A stretch of 64,000 nucleotides of DNA, taken from NCBI GenBank assembly GCA_947034885.2, contig OX344755.2:20219052-20283051 (forward strand), written 5' to 3'. Below, in pieces: positions 1 through 10,580 of the stretch; position 1 is the stretch's first letter, and each line of letters starts with the position of its first letter. The position numbers and the translations under genes are program-made. The notes under the pieces were generated by a model. That model was not told the origin of the DNA. It saw only the letters and a program-made list of their open reading frames with translations, and ran no database searches. Source of the DNA: Thuidium tamariscinum. Taxonomy: Eukaryota; Streptophyta; Bryopsida; Hypnales; Thuidiaceae.

Positions 1-1895
1 GCTGCTCTCCGCTCCTTGGGGTTGAGTGCTAGAAGTAGGAAGAGATGACCTCAACCTACGTGCAAGGGGAGGCCCAGAATCGGAATCGGAATCGGAAACA
101 TCAATAACATTACTGTTTTTTTCCTTCGGTTCAGACTGCCCATCTAAATTTGTCTCTTCCTCGGAACTTTCGGAAGATTCGGCAGAAGACTCTACAATAA
201 AAGAGTCTGAGCCCTTGTCACTGGACTCAATCTCATCCTCAATCTCATCCTCAATCTCATTTGAAGGCATTGGAGGAAGTTGACTCAACCTTTGGCTCCT
301 TCTGAGCTCCACTTTCAATGGTTGTTCTGTGGCATCTGCATGACCCCGGACTTCAACACTTTTTTTCCTTAATCTAGGTCGAGAATGTTTGGGAGTGGCT
401 TTGCCGTCCACTTCCGGCTCGTCAGTGACAAGCTCTGACACAGTAATTCCACCCCCAAATTCCATACCTACAACGCCTACCCTGCCAGGCGACTCAGGAC
501 TGCTGTCAGGTGACTCAGGTGTGGCCCCCTGCTGAATTTCTTCATGCAAAAGGGCAGCATTTGGAGTTGCCAGATTGTCAAAAGAAGTCTCGAATAATCT
601 CTTCTTTGACGCGGGTGAAGCCTCATCGTCCTCATCACTCGAAGACTGGACTAAGTTTAGCCTCCTCCGCTTTCGATGAGTCGCACTGCTGTCTGACCTT
701 TCACCACTGGATGGCACAACATGGTCCATATGATGGTCTATGGCCTCCAAGGTTTGGGCATGTGTCTCATAGCTTTGACTTTCCTTCTCCTGTTGGTGTA
801 TATCCCCTTGTTCTTGAGTATTCGGCTCCACAGGTGCATTTAATGCTTCTTCACTGACTCCACCTTGAACCTCAATCTCACCTCCTGTATCAAGATTCAA
901 AGTGATCTCGGTTAATGGTTCTACTTCAGGGATGGCCGGAAGTACAGAGGCTTCTGCCACTTCGAGAGGAGATATATAGTCCGGCATCTCAACATTGACA
1001 GAGGACGGTGCCACATCTCCATTAGCCTCTGCAGTAGTTGGAATCTCAACAGTAAGGTCGGCATTGCCAGGAGTGGCATATGACATGGATCGACAGGAAA
1101 TGAGTTGCGCTGGAGTTTGAGGAAACAATTCGGCTGTATCCTGTATAAGTTCCTCCCTGTGAGTATCCAAACTTACGTAATTCCACCCCAGCAAAGTAAG
1201 CATAAGGAACAATAGACAAAACTCATTGTGTGCACGCTACTCATGAAATCAACTACCCCAATAAATGCAAGTACTAGAAGCCAAACTAATTCTAAGAGCT
1301 ATTTTCTAACTTTTGGCTATCCTTCATACATGGAAAAAAATGTGTCTATAAATTCGTATACGATTTAGTTCTTGGTACATGAGAAAATTTGTTACAAGTA
1401 AACAGCTACACCGAAAACAAGATGTAAATTTCAGCGTAGCCAAAGGAAATCGCACTTTTCTTGCACAAGAATGATCTTTTTAGTTTGATGAAGGAATGCA
1501 TATGATATTAAGCCATACCTGAGAGATTCTAGGAGGTTCTGCACTTGTTCCGTATTCACGGATCGGACTTGCGTGAAGAGATGCACGAAGAAACTGACTT
1601 TCGCGCTTCGCTTCAGCCAGAAGGGACAGGAGCTCTTGCTCACGACGCAGAGATGCATGTAACTTGTCTTTTGCATATCCCTCTCGCTTAATTGCTTCCT
1701 TCTCCCGCACACGAATCTCATCGACTTCACTTCGCAACGCAGTGAGGGAACTTTGTGCTATTTCCCATTCCTTCATATGCCCTTCACACAGTTGACAATG
1801 TGACTGCGTAGCCATGTTTGTAGGAGACGCTCCTACCTGCTGTTCCTCATCAGCCTCAAACAATAATCCTGGTAGTACAATTCCAAGGCCTTCGT
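1..1895 (-). CDS. Acidic Ser/Glu-rich protein with N-terminal coiled coil, 3' truncated by window edge
   Basis: I do not recognise this gene. One exon runs from an acceptor at about 1895 to a donor after 1519 (CAG|GTATGG), and the next opens at 1140 (TATACAG|GAT). The join is in phase 0, and the second exon then stays open for 380 codons to the window edge. The best start is the ATG at 1815 (context AAACATGG), because the reading frame further upstream reaches a stop unless a further exon exists beyond 1895. From 1815 the visible part is 479 residues. Residues about 10-85 are charged and heptad-like (many E, K, R, L), so probably coiled coil, with a CQLC motif near the start. The rest is low-complexity and acidic: a basic KRRR cluster, a run of SSSDEDDE, the motif RRSQRL, a threefold IEDE repeat at about 230-262, and Ser/Glu stretches. 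This suggests a nuclear chromatin- or RNA-associated protein, by composition only. The C-terminus is outside the window. Confidence 0.65.
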
Positions 1896-2930
1896 CTGCA
1901 TCGACATTAAAAGAATGTAAATCTCACGGGATACAGTCTGATTTCAGAGTTAAAAGTGTTCATTCTCTATCCCCTCCGACGTATTCCAAGAATAAGAATC
2001 CTCATAAATTGGTATAAGGTAGAGGAACCTAATTGCAAAACCTACCTACATGTGACACCCCAAAATCATGCACGAGTATACACATTTTTTTGAAACTGTA
2101 CATCACATCAGGCTCCCTTGATGCAAGTTTGGTGCTCAGCGCTTAAAGCGCAGGCTTAAGGTGCGGTTACATAATGCAAGTTTTGTAGACCTTGCTACGA
2201 ATTACAAAGTCGACGTTACAAATCACCAAACTCCTCCACGATAAAAACAAAGTCACCACAAATCCAAAAACTCGTGCCACTCAAACACTGCGTCTAGCTA
2301 ACAACACAATGCTATAAACACAACAACACATCAAACGACATCCTCTGAACCTGCAAATCACAACAGGAGCCACGCAAAACCCCGCGCCATCACCGAAAAA
2401 TACGGCATTACCTAAGGAATGCGCTCATACGCCGGCCCTGGCCACAGAATCCAGGAGACCTTCACCCAAAGTCATCCAAAGCGCAAAACCCAAAACCCGA
2501 AACAAGAAATTGCAAGAATTTCTCACCAATGTGTCCGAAATTCAATTCAACCGCAGAGTAAATCTCCAAAATACTCCAGTCTGCCTCATCAATTCGTTCC
2601 CTTTTGAACGAAAACCTCGTACAGTGATGGCTGGAGAGAGTGCATGGATGGCATGGTCACGCTTCCGCAAGTTGCAGCAGAAATCTGCAATTCTCGAGCA
2701 CTTTCTCTCTAGAAAAACGTTCTCTACAACTCCGATTCCGTCAATGTGATCCTAACGAAAGATTTTTCTTCGAATTCACAAAAATCGCAAAGATTCGGTT
2801 CAATTTTTCGGTGATGGCGAGGCGGAGGGGACGGAGGCGGGGAGAGTCAGGAAGAGGAGATTCAAGAACAAGGCGACAATGCCGCCGAAAGGCATGCGAA
2901 AAATTCATTCATCCATGCATGTAATTCACT
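1896..2930 (-). promoter_or_regulatory. Probable 5' leader and promoter of the acidic-protein gene
   Basis: No convincing ORF is visible. On the minus strand the stretch at about 2820-2880 is CT-rich, as plant 5' leaders often are. It is followed by a short open segment with small upstream ATGs (around 2650) that soon stop. A leader intron ending at the acceptor near 1896 is plausible, but its donor is not resolved. The region 2930-3010 is GC-richer and could be core promoter. Confidence 0.3.
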
Positions 2931-5274
2931 ATTCATCCAATGTCACGTAACTTCGTGCGACCTTCCTGGTGTGCACTGGCCACGGTGTCACGCCGACGGA
3001 TTTAGCATGGTGGACGCTTCCACTGAAGTCTTTGGGTCCTTTTCTTTTAATAGGAAATTTGGAATTCTATAATTGTTTATAAAATGAGGCCTATCACCAA
3101 AGTAGTCGTCTAAGAAATTATACTTTGTTTGATTTATGGATGAATAGGGGCATCTATACCTTAAGACAAGTAGTTTGTTTTGTTTTGTTTTGTCACGTTG
3201 AAATCTCCCAAACTATGCATCCGTTGATTGCGTGCTTGGTACCGTTGAAAAGCTCTCGGCGAGGACGGGTGCACGGGCTTGGTTTCATGGCATTCCGACT
3301 TACAACGGGAAAGTTATTGAATTTCAAAGTTTTAATGAATTAGAAAATTACTTTTACTTAAGTTTTGACTATGACATTGGCATAGGGTCCACTAGTCTTT
3401 ATTCTTACAAGTTTTCTAAAAGTCATTTACTAATCATTTTTGTGTGCCAAGTTGTTTTAATTCAGGGAGGTTACAAATATAGGTGTTTATATTATAGACA
3501 CCTCAATGGTTATAATGTATAATGTATCTATGTTCTAAACACCTATATTATACGTGTTCATGTTATAAACACCTTCAATGAGTGTAGGATACTTACTTTT
3601 ACTTAGGCTCACGGCTCATAGGCTAATACTTCTATATTCACATACTGGTCATTGTCATTGTGTTGCGGACCAAAGTAGTCCAATATATAACTTTAATACT
3701 AACTATAAAATAAGAAAATGTACCAATTAATTCAATATCAAAGAGTTTTAGTGACTACTTTGATCAAGGGTTAAAGAAACTCAAGGACAATTGTCTTTTT
3801 GGCCATGAAGCAATAGGTACACATGATCTAAAGGACATACCAAGGGACATAATTGTAGGATGTTTAGAAACCAAAGGTCTCCAAATGCTCAATTGTTTGG
3901 GGGTGATAGAATGCATGAGTTAGGGTATTATTGGATTTTCTTAGAGAGATTGCATTGTGAAATATTATATTGTTTTTAGATCATATTGAGTAGTGTTATA
4001 CTATAGACTGAGGTGTTTAAGGAGGCAATGGACTAGTATTATTGTGCTAAAGTTTAATTATCTTGTTGCAAACTCGAACAAGGGTCAAGAACTACTTTAA
4101 TAGAAAATTCCATGACTAACAAGGTTTGGTAGAAGAGATTAAATTATTTTTATTGGCTTATTCCTTTCATTTTTTCCTAATTTGCTTTGGTATGGAAAGA
4201 AGATAACAATTGGTCTTTAGATGAAAATACTTCACACCAGCTTGGCCTTTTTTTCAACACCATGGGTCAGATTTTATCATTTTAAAATAAATGTCTTTTT
4301 TTTCCTAGATAAAAGTAATCTTTTTTTACTAAACTCTTTTTCAATTTTCTTCAAAATATGGATGAAGTTGCCAAATTTGGATGAAAAAGTGTATGAATGT
4401 GATGGAAACATTAGAAGAGAATTGACGCCTTTGGAAGATTGCGAGCTCCTGAACTACAGGAATGCAAAAACTGCTACAGGAATGCAGATTTGATGTGGTC
4501 GAGATAGTGCCATGTCATTGATTTTTTTTTAAATAAAAATAAAAGTTTGGAATTTTTTCAAATTTCAGGTTTCAAATTTAATTTTTATTAAATTAAATTA
4601 AATTAATTTTTAGTAAAAATTGGTTGACAATGACCAACAGTTTTAGAGATAGTTTTGGGAACAGTCCCAAAATAGGCTTCTAGAAGTATGAAGTCCCCCC
4701 TAATGAGATTTTTTAATTCCAAATGACAGATGAATGTAGAAATTCAAAGCTTCACCAAATTCAAAGTGATCATCATCTTGGCACTTTTTCAAAAAATAAA
4801 AAATAAAGGGCTACTATACGCACATAAACTAACAAAAACACTTCTTGTTTGTTGGCTAATATAGGCATAATTAATTAGGTGAAACTAAGACCATGAAACT
4901 CTAAACTTTCTATAAAAATTTCTAAAATTTGGTCTCAAATTTGCCCCAGAACTTGTTGCTTTGAATGTAATGGCATATAACAAATACTCACTATGCCGTT
5001 GCTTTTGATTAATAGAAACATAATAAACTTTCCTTGTTATCAAAAAAACAAGGCACAATGATCCCACCCTCCTTCCCTATAAGTACTAATTTTAATCTCT
5101 CACTACTTCAACTTCCAATTGTTTACTTTTGGCTTCAAACATGTTTATCTTTTGGTTCTTTATAGTAACTAAAAAAAAATAGTTTGAAAACTTAACTTAA
5201 CTTCTATTTAGAAATAAATAAATAAATAACTTCTATATGATCAAAATTCCCTTGCATACTCAATTCAATCTACT
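2931..5274. other. Gene-free AT-rich stretch
   Basis: No ORF here has protein-like composition. The only structure I see is a cluster of short palindromic units at 3478-3575 (variants of GGTGTTTATATTATAGACACC), also present near 47.8 kb. Confidence 0.5.
3478..3575. repeat. Cluster of short palindromes (GGTGTTTATA type)
   Basis: Repeated forms of a roughly 20-bp palindrome (GTGTTTATATTATAGACACC, AACACCTATATTATACGTGT, ATGTTATAAACACC) occur in close succession. A related cluster lies at about 47810-47915. Function unknown; it may be a decayed hairpin MITE. Confidence 0.4.
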
Positions 5275-5603
5275 TAAGGTAGAAGGCTCTTAAATGGAGC
5301 AAGAGCTAAAATGGTGCCCTACCTTAAATGTACAATATTTGTACATGTTTCTTTTTCATAGCCTTCAATAGAGTACTCACATTGTACATTTTAGCTAGGG
5401 CACCATTTTAGAGCCCTATGCCCTTTCAACTTCAAATTTTGATAACCAATTCCACAAAACTCCTAGAAATATGAAACGATTTGGGTTAATGTCAATTCCC
5501 TTGTCTTTCAAGGAAAATATATTGAAAAACATTTCAAGATGTTTCACCTCCCCAAAATTCAGTTTCAGCCCTTATATGAGCGACTACTGAGCCTTCTACC
5601 TTG
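5275..5603. mobile_element. MITE family B (AGGTAGAAGG ends, TA target)
   Basis: Begins TAAGGTAGAAGGCTC and ends GAGCCTTCTACCTTG, so the termini are inverted repeats at a TA-like target. Inside there is an inverted pair GGTGCCCTACCTTAAATGTAC / GTACATTTTAGCTAGGGCACC. The second half carries the conserved segment shared by all family B copies (ATATGAAACGATTTGGGTT, TTTCAAGATGTTTCACCTCC). No coding capacity. Length about 330 bp. Confidence 0.75.
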
Positions 5604-5920
5604 ACACAATTATGTAACACATACCTCCAAACTAATGACTATAACATTGATTACTATGGAGTATAACCCTATCTTATACGGGGCAAAGTAAATAAGTGTC
5701 GAAAAGAGTACCGAAAACACCACCTTTTTCTTGGGTAAGCTTAGTGTTGTTTTTAAAAGGGTGTCATTGTTGCAACACTGACACGGTTGCCTTCTGAATA
5801 CAAGCACCTCATCTACTACCAATCCTAGACAACCATGTCTAGATTGCCACAGAAATAATGAAAAGTAACAATGAATACTATGTGACAGAGAAAACTAGCT
5901 TTCCATTCCGTTCTTGTAAC

Positions 5921-8550
5921 TCATTTTGCTACAACCTGGGGTTGTTTTTGAAGCAACTGCCAGAGAATGTTGACCAGTTGCCGCTCTTCTTTCACAGCTG
6001 CCAGATCTTCCTGGTTCAGGCCTTTCATTTCCTCTACTCGCCTACTAACAACGTCCTTCAGTTGGGTAGTGTCATCAAATTGTCCTGCACTCTTCCTGTC
6101 TTGATGGCGCAGAATCTCTACTAAAGCTTGCAGAGCAGCCTGCCGCACGTCAAGATCGGCGCTATTCGCCAAGCTTGTCAACGACGTAACGAATCCTAGT
6201 TGAGTTGCTACATTATGATCCTCTGGATTTGCTTGCAGTAGATACTGCATTACCTGCAGAGCTTTCCTGCATTCCCAATGATAGAATTGTCCGTAAGCGA
6301 GGAGAGAATGGTATTTTTGAATGCAAGGCATGATAAGTAACCAATATAAAAATAAAGACCAAAAACTCACGTCGATGGACGTTGTACACTGTCATGGAAT
6401 CTAAAACTATTGCACCTTCTGTTACTGCTGCAAAATCTACCCATTACGGTTCTGCGATAATAATCAGATGCTCTTTATTATGAAAACGCTCAGGCTACGT
6501 ACCTCTGCAATCTGGGGTCGTCCGATGCAAGAGCCTCTCGTAACCCCGCATAGCCATTTGAATGCCTAAAGGAATCAGTCGCTACTCTATTATGCCTGAT
6601 TAAAGCTGCCATAAATTAAACAAACAAAGTTAAGCTGTTGCAAGCATTATTCCTTTCACATCTCAATCCCAACTGACCACTTCCATGTCCTTAAAAGTTG
6701 AAATAAATAATTCAGGAAGGTTAAGGAAGGTAACAAAATGTACCAACAGAAAGAATAATGTATACCCTCTATTTTAAAATAACCCAAAAATGTTCAGAAA
6801 GTTACTGTAATCGAAAGCCAACAAAGTGAACTTCCTGCTTTAACCTGAGCCCCTAGAATCGACAATCAAGACCTCAGTAATTCACAATCCAAGAATCCAA
6901 GCCTACGAAAATTAAGCCACAGTTGAGCAATAAAACAGAGAATATGGAGGTGATATTCGCTAACGTACACGAGATGGCACCCAAAGCCTTCGTTCGCACT
7001 TTTATGTCATCGTCGGAATTGAAATTCACCAACAATCTATCCAAACCGTTACAGTCCATCACTTGCTGTTGGCTCTTTGGGTTGTTCTGCACAACAGTAC
7101 TCACGACTTCTGCTGCCCGAGCCCTTATCCCAGCATTCGGATTTTTCAGATAATTCAGCAAAGGCACCAGGCCTCCGATTGCATGTAAATCTGCAACGAA
7201 GGAGTATGTCGACATCAGGGAAAATTCACTTGCAATAAGTCACTCCAACGACACTGCTTAACGTCATTGCAAAATAAAAATAAATCTAGAGGCAGTCAAA
7301 GTACTCAGAGCAGTCGCAGCCCAACGATTGTAAAGATGCATTTACAACAAATACATGGACAACTTTAGTGACAGGACACTAGAATGACTTGAATCATGGA
7401 ATCTGCATAGTATAAGTGAATAAATCATACCGTTGGCCATGTCGATGGACTCAACGTGTTCTTGAAGCTCCTCCAACATGCCTGTTGTGACGAATAGGAC
7501 ACAAAAGCAGAAAGGTTGCACTAAATGATCCCTCTTAAATATGCATCTTAATTTTAAGCATTTTGAAATCAACAAACTTTGACCGTCCATAAATCAATCA
7601 ATTTTCTCCAATTGTGATGGCTTTCCATTCTAGGTGAAGATCAAATTTTGGTGACCAGAAAGGAAGCCAGAAATAACAATTAAATTGCCAATTGCGGCCT
7701 ACGTTAGATTGCGGTTCCATTCTAATTTAATATTATCAAATATAATGTAAATAAATTAACAAACACAGATGTAACTGGGATTGCAGTTACTAGTTTTGAT
7801 GAAGAGTCCAATCTCAGAATCTAGAATGTGTGACCCCACTCCTCTCCAATCGACTTTGAGTCGAGTATCTTAGTTCAGAAGTATGCACTACCGTAATCTC
7901 ACAGTTCCACAAACTTTCCATGTAAAATTATATTACTCACAAATCCCTAAACCCTAAGCCCAGGAAAATCTGAATTTCTGAAAGACAGAGAAGACGAAGA
8001 CTCAGTGAACAGGTGATTCTAACAAGAAGCTCTTCACCTCCTGCCAACCAAATTGAATAAGAAAAATCATACCTTCAATCTCTTCTACAGTAATATCCTG
8101 GGCCTCAAGGACCTCAGGGGGCAGGTTCATCACCATAGAAATCTCTTTCATACGCTTCACCACGTCCACGGTCTGATCTTGCATGGCATCGGCGAAAAAA
8201 CGCTTATCCTCCTCACTGTCGCAAATGATCGAAAAAGCAAATAAGCACTTGATCCTAGACTACACCGTAAGTGCACCATCTAAAACCCTAAAATAAATTC
8301 ATATCACTACCGATTCCTATTTGATTCAACACCGCTTCTAATATGTAATCCTCCTCCTCGAAACTCCGTTACTGATGCAGCTTAAACTACAAAACTCGCG
8401 GGCACAACGCAATTAAGCTCCCAAGGGAAGCCGAATTTGAAGAAACACTAGAGAATTACCGTACCTGAGTTGCCGAGGAGCCTGTGTACCGTCGCTGTGG
8501 GCAATACTCCATTTCAACAGACCTTTCCAATCCGGCCCGGATCCATCCAT
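5921..8550 (-). CDS. FES1: FES1/HspBP1-type Hsp70 nucleotide exchange factor
   Basis: Six exons, minus strand: 8550-8465, 8215-8073, 7481-7431, 7190-6969, 6605-6503, 6266-5921. Together they give 951 nt, or 316 aa plus TGA. The start MDGSGPDWKGLLKWS matches the family's N-terminal motif. It is followed by the helical segment SQTVDVVKRMKE-like (MQDQTVDVVKRMKE here), LDELQEHVESIDMAN-like, and then armadillo-type repeats (GGLVPLLNYLKN, IRARAAEVVSTVVQNNPKSQ, VRTKALGAISSLIRHN, RKALQVMQYLLQ, VRQAALQALVEIL) ending with KEERQLVNILW. In the family these ARM repeats grip the Hsp70 ATPase lobe and release ADP. The protein acts in the cytosol, and plant FES1A contributes to acquired thermotolerance. The fourth-exon donor is read as TCGT|GTACGT, which restores AISSLIRHN exactly. 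The C-terminus stops soon after the last ARM helix, so it is shorter than the Arabidopsis FES1A tail. A heat-shock element lies upstream (8764-8791). Confidence 0.93.
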
Positions 8551-8763
8551 AGCTCCCAAAACACTGAACACTAATCTCAAAAACCCTTCACAACAGGAAT
8601 CTCTTACAAAACTCGCAAATTGCACCAGATTCACCAATTTTCAGCTCAAAATAACTGCAAAAATATGCAATACTACAGCTGACACTCCCAGGGATCTCGC
8701 AACAACAGATGATTGACTTCAAGGAGGGGGGGACAAGAAGGAAACATCTTGCGAGAAGGTCTT

Positions 8764-8791
8764 GAACGCTCCAGAACGTTCCAGAACGCTA
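8764..8791 (-). promoter_or_regulatory. Heat-shock element upstream of FES1
   Basis: The core GAAcgTTCcaGAA at 8774-8786 is a perfect alternating GAAnnTTCnnGAA array, the consensus bound by trimeric heat-shock factors. A GAA at 8764 in the same register and near-match CTC units on either side extend it to five or six pentamers. It lies about 220 bp upstream of the FES1 ATG at 8550, a typical promoter position. Plant FES1A genes are known to be heat-induced, so site and gene agree. Confidence 0.85.
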
Positions 8792-8799
8792 CTCATTTT

Positions 8800-10500
8800 C
8801 ATCCATACTCCACCCTCTTTCATCTATTCACCGAAGGCTCTCTAATATCACATCCTCTGTATCTCGGTGGAAATTGGCCTTCATCCAACGGACATAAAGA
8901 CTTCTCGTTCAATTTTGAGTTTTTTCATCCAAAATCTATGAACTTTGACCTCCACCAAGAATTTTTAGAATAATCTTTGCTTGGGTGATCTTTGAGGATG
9001 ACAAATGTACATCTCCCTTGTAAATTTTCCATCCTTCAAAATTTTAGTATTAAGTCAAAATATAGTAAATTTTTGCTTAAGATACCTCTATATTCTTAAA
9101 TAAAAAAGGCTTTTAATAGGCACTAAATTTTTCTTAGAAATGCCATCAAAATGTTTAAAGATTATCTTAAAAGACATGGCCCCCATAACCAAAGAAGTCA
9201 CCAAAATGCTTGGATTATAGGACTAATAGGCATATTCTTTCGTTTGTACAACAAAGAATCAAATCATCCATTGGCCACTTTTTGGCCTCAATATCCTTTA
9301 AGGATTAACCGCCAAGTTTGAATGTTTTTTTTCTTTCTTATTTTGTATCATTATATATGAAACTACTTCTAATGTTGACAAGTAGGAGTTCAAATTTTAT
9401 ATAAATGAAAAAGAAAATTGTACTCCTCTATTCAAGAATAAGTAGAAATTATAGGATTTTATTTTGCTTTAAATTAAAACTTGGATTTTGGGATCTCCCA
9501 GCAATGCAAACATTGAATGATAGATGAGCAAGGACAATGAACAACACTATCTTCCATTGGTTAATTATGTTGCTACTATATCGGGTACTATATAAATAGT
9601 TTGTGATAAATCTTGATTTTGAAGAAGTAGCTAATAATAAAAACATTGAAGATTTGAACAACAAGTTAGTAGAATTATTGTCATATTTAGATTAGTACAA
9701 ATGATCTAAGAAAATTTTATAGATGTTGAATCATTGAATTTTGTGATACTAGAGGTAAACTATACTAAGTAGGGATTTTAAAGGGACTCAAACTAATAAA
9801 TCAAAATTTCACACTATATATACCTTTGTTGTACATTAATAGTCATTTTAGTATGCAAGGGCTTTATATTTCAAACATCTACAATTTTTTATAAAAGTCC
9901 CTTCAATTTTTTAGCCCCCTTAATACCAGTACCCCTCTTTAGTGAACTATACATGGAGCATCAATAATGTTTTGTGAGTTTCACTAAATAAGTATATTAC
10001 TTCTCAAAATAGCACGTTACATCTCTAAAAAGCATGCTAATTCTCTAAAAAGCAAGTTACCTCTTTAACAAGTACATTACTTCTTTGATATGCACGTTAT
10101 AGTTATACAAGTTCTATAATTAGCCTTAAATTCTCATGTTTTTTTAAAACACGAGCAATATTTCAAAAGAGAGGGAGTATTAAACACCTCTTTAGTAAAT
10201 GTGTCCTACTTAAATAGATCAAAATTATCACTTCTATATGCAATTGGTACATTTTTTTAGGTTTTCTTTTTGAAGACCCATGCTTACTCTTGTAGGAGAC
10301 CTAATAAATGTACAGGAATTTTGATTGGCCATAAAATTTCCACAACTCCAAACTCTAAAATACAGGCCCTCTTTTGTACCTCGCAGAGTGCCTTAGGCTG
10401 TGTGACTTTATAGAGGTCAGAGTGTATTTCTTATTCATTCCTCTATCAAGAGGCTTGTTAAGTTACGAGGGAGGGTGGACGATCGGAGAGGTCTCGAAGC
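8800..10500. other. Intergenic region between divergent FES1 and PRP31
   Basis: AT-rich from about 9000 to 10400, with no protein-like ORF. It contains a short tandem repeat at 9990-10100. The PRP31 leader probably begins around 10400-10500, where GC content rises. Confidence 0.5.
9990..10100. repeat. Degenerate tandem repeat, about 23-bp unit, about 5 copies
   Basis: Successive units of the type TTACTTCTCTAAAAAGCACG (variants AAGTATATTAC, AGCACGTTAC, AGCATGCTAA, AGCAAGTTAC, AGTACATTAC) occur at about 23-bp spacing. Noncoding minisatellite. Confidence 0.6.
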
Positions 10501-10580
10501 GTGATTGCCAAATTTGCTGAACCGACGCTTGAATCATCGGAGAATAGTTGTTGCCACGATCGTTTGTTGCATTCGGAATC

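Noticed and set aside
5858..6124. 88-codon plus-strand ORF
   Set aside because: Antisense shadow of the last FES1 exon.
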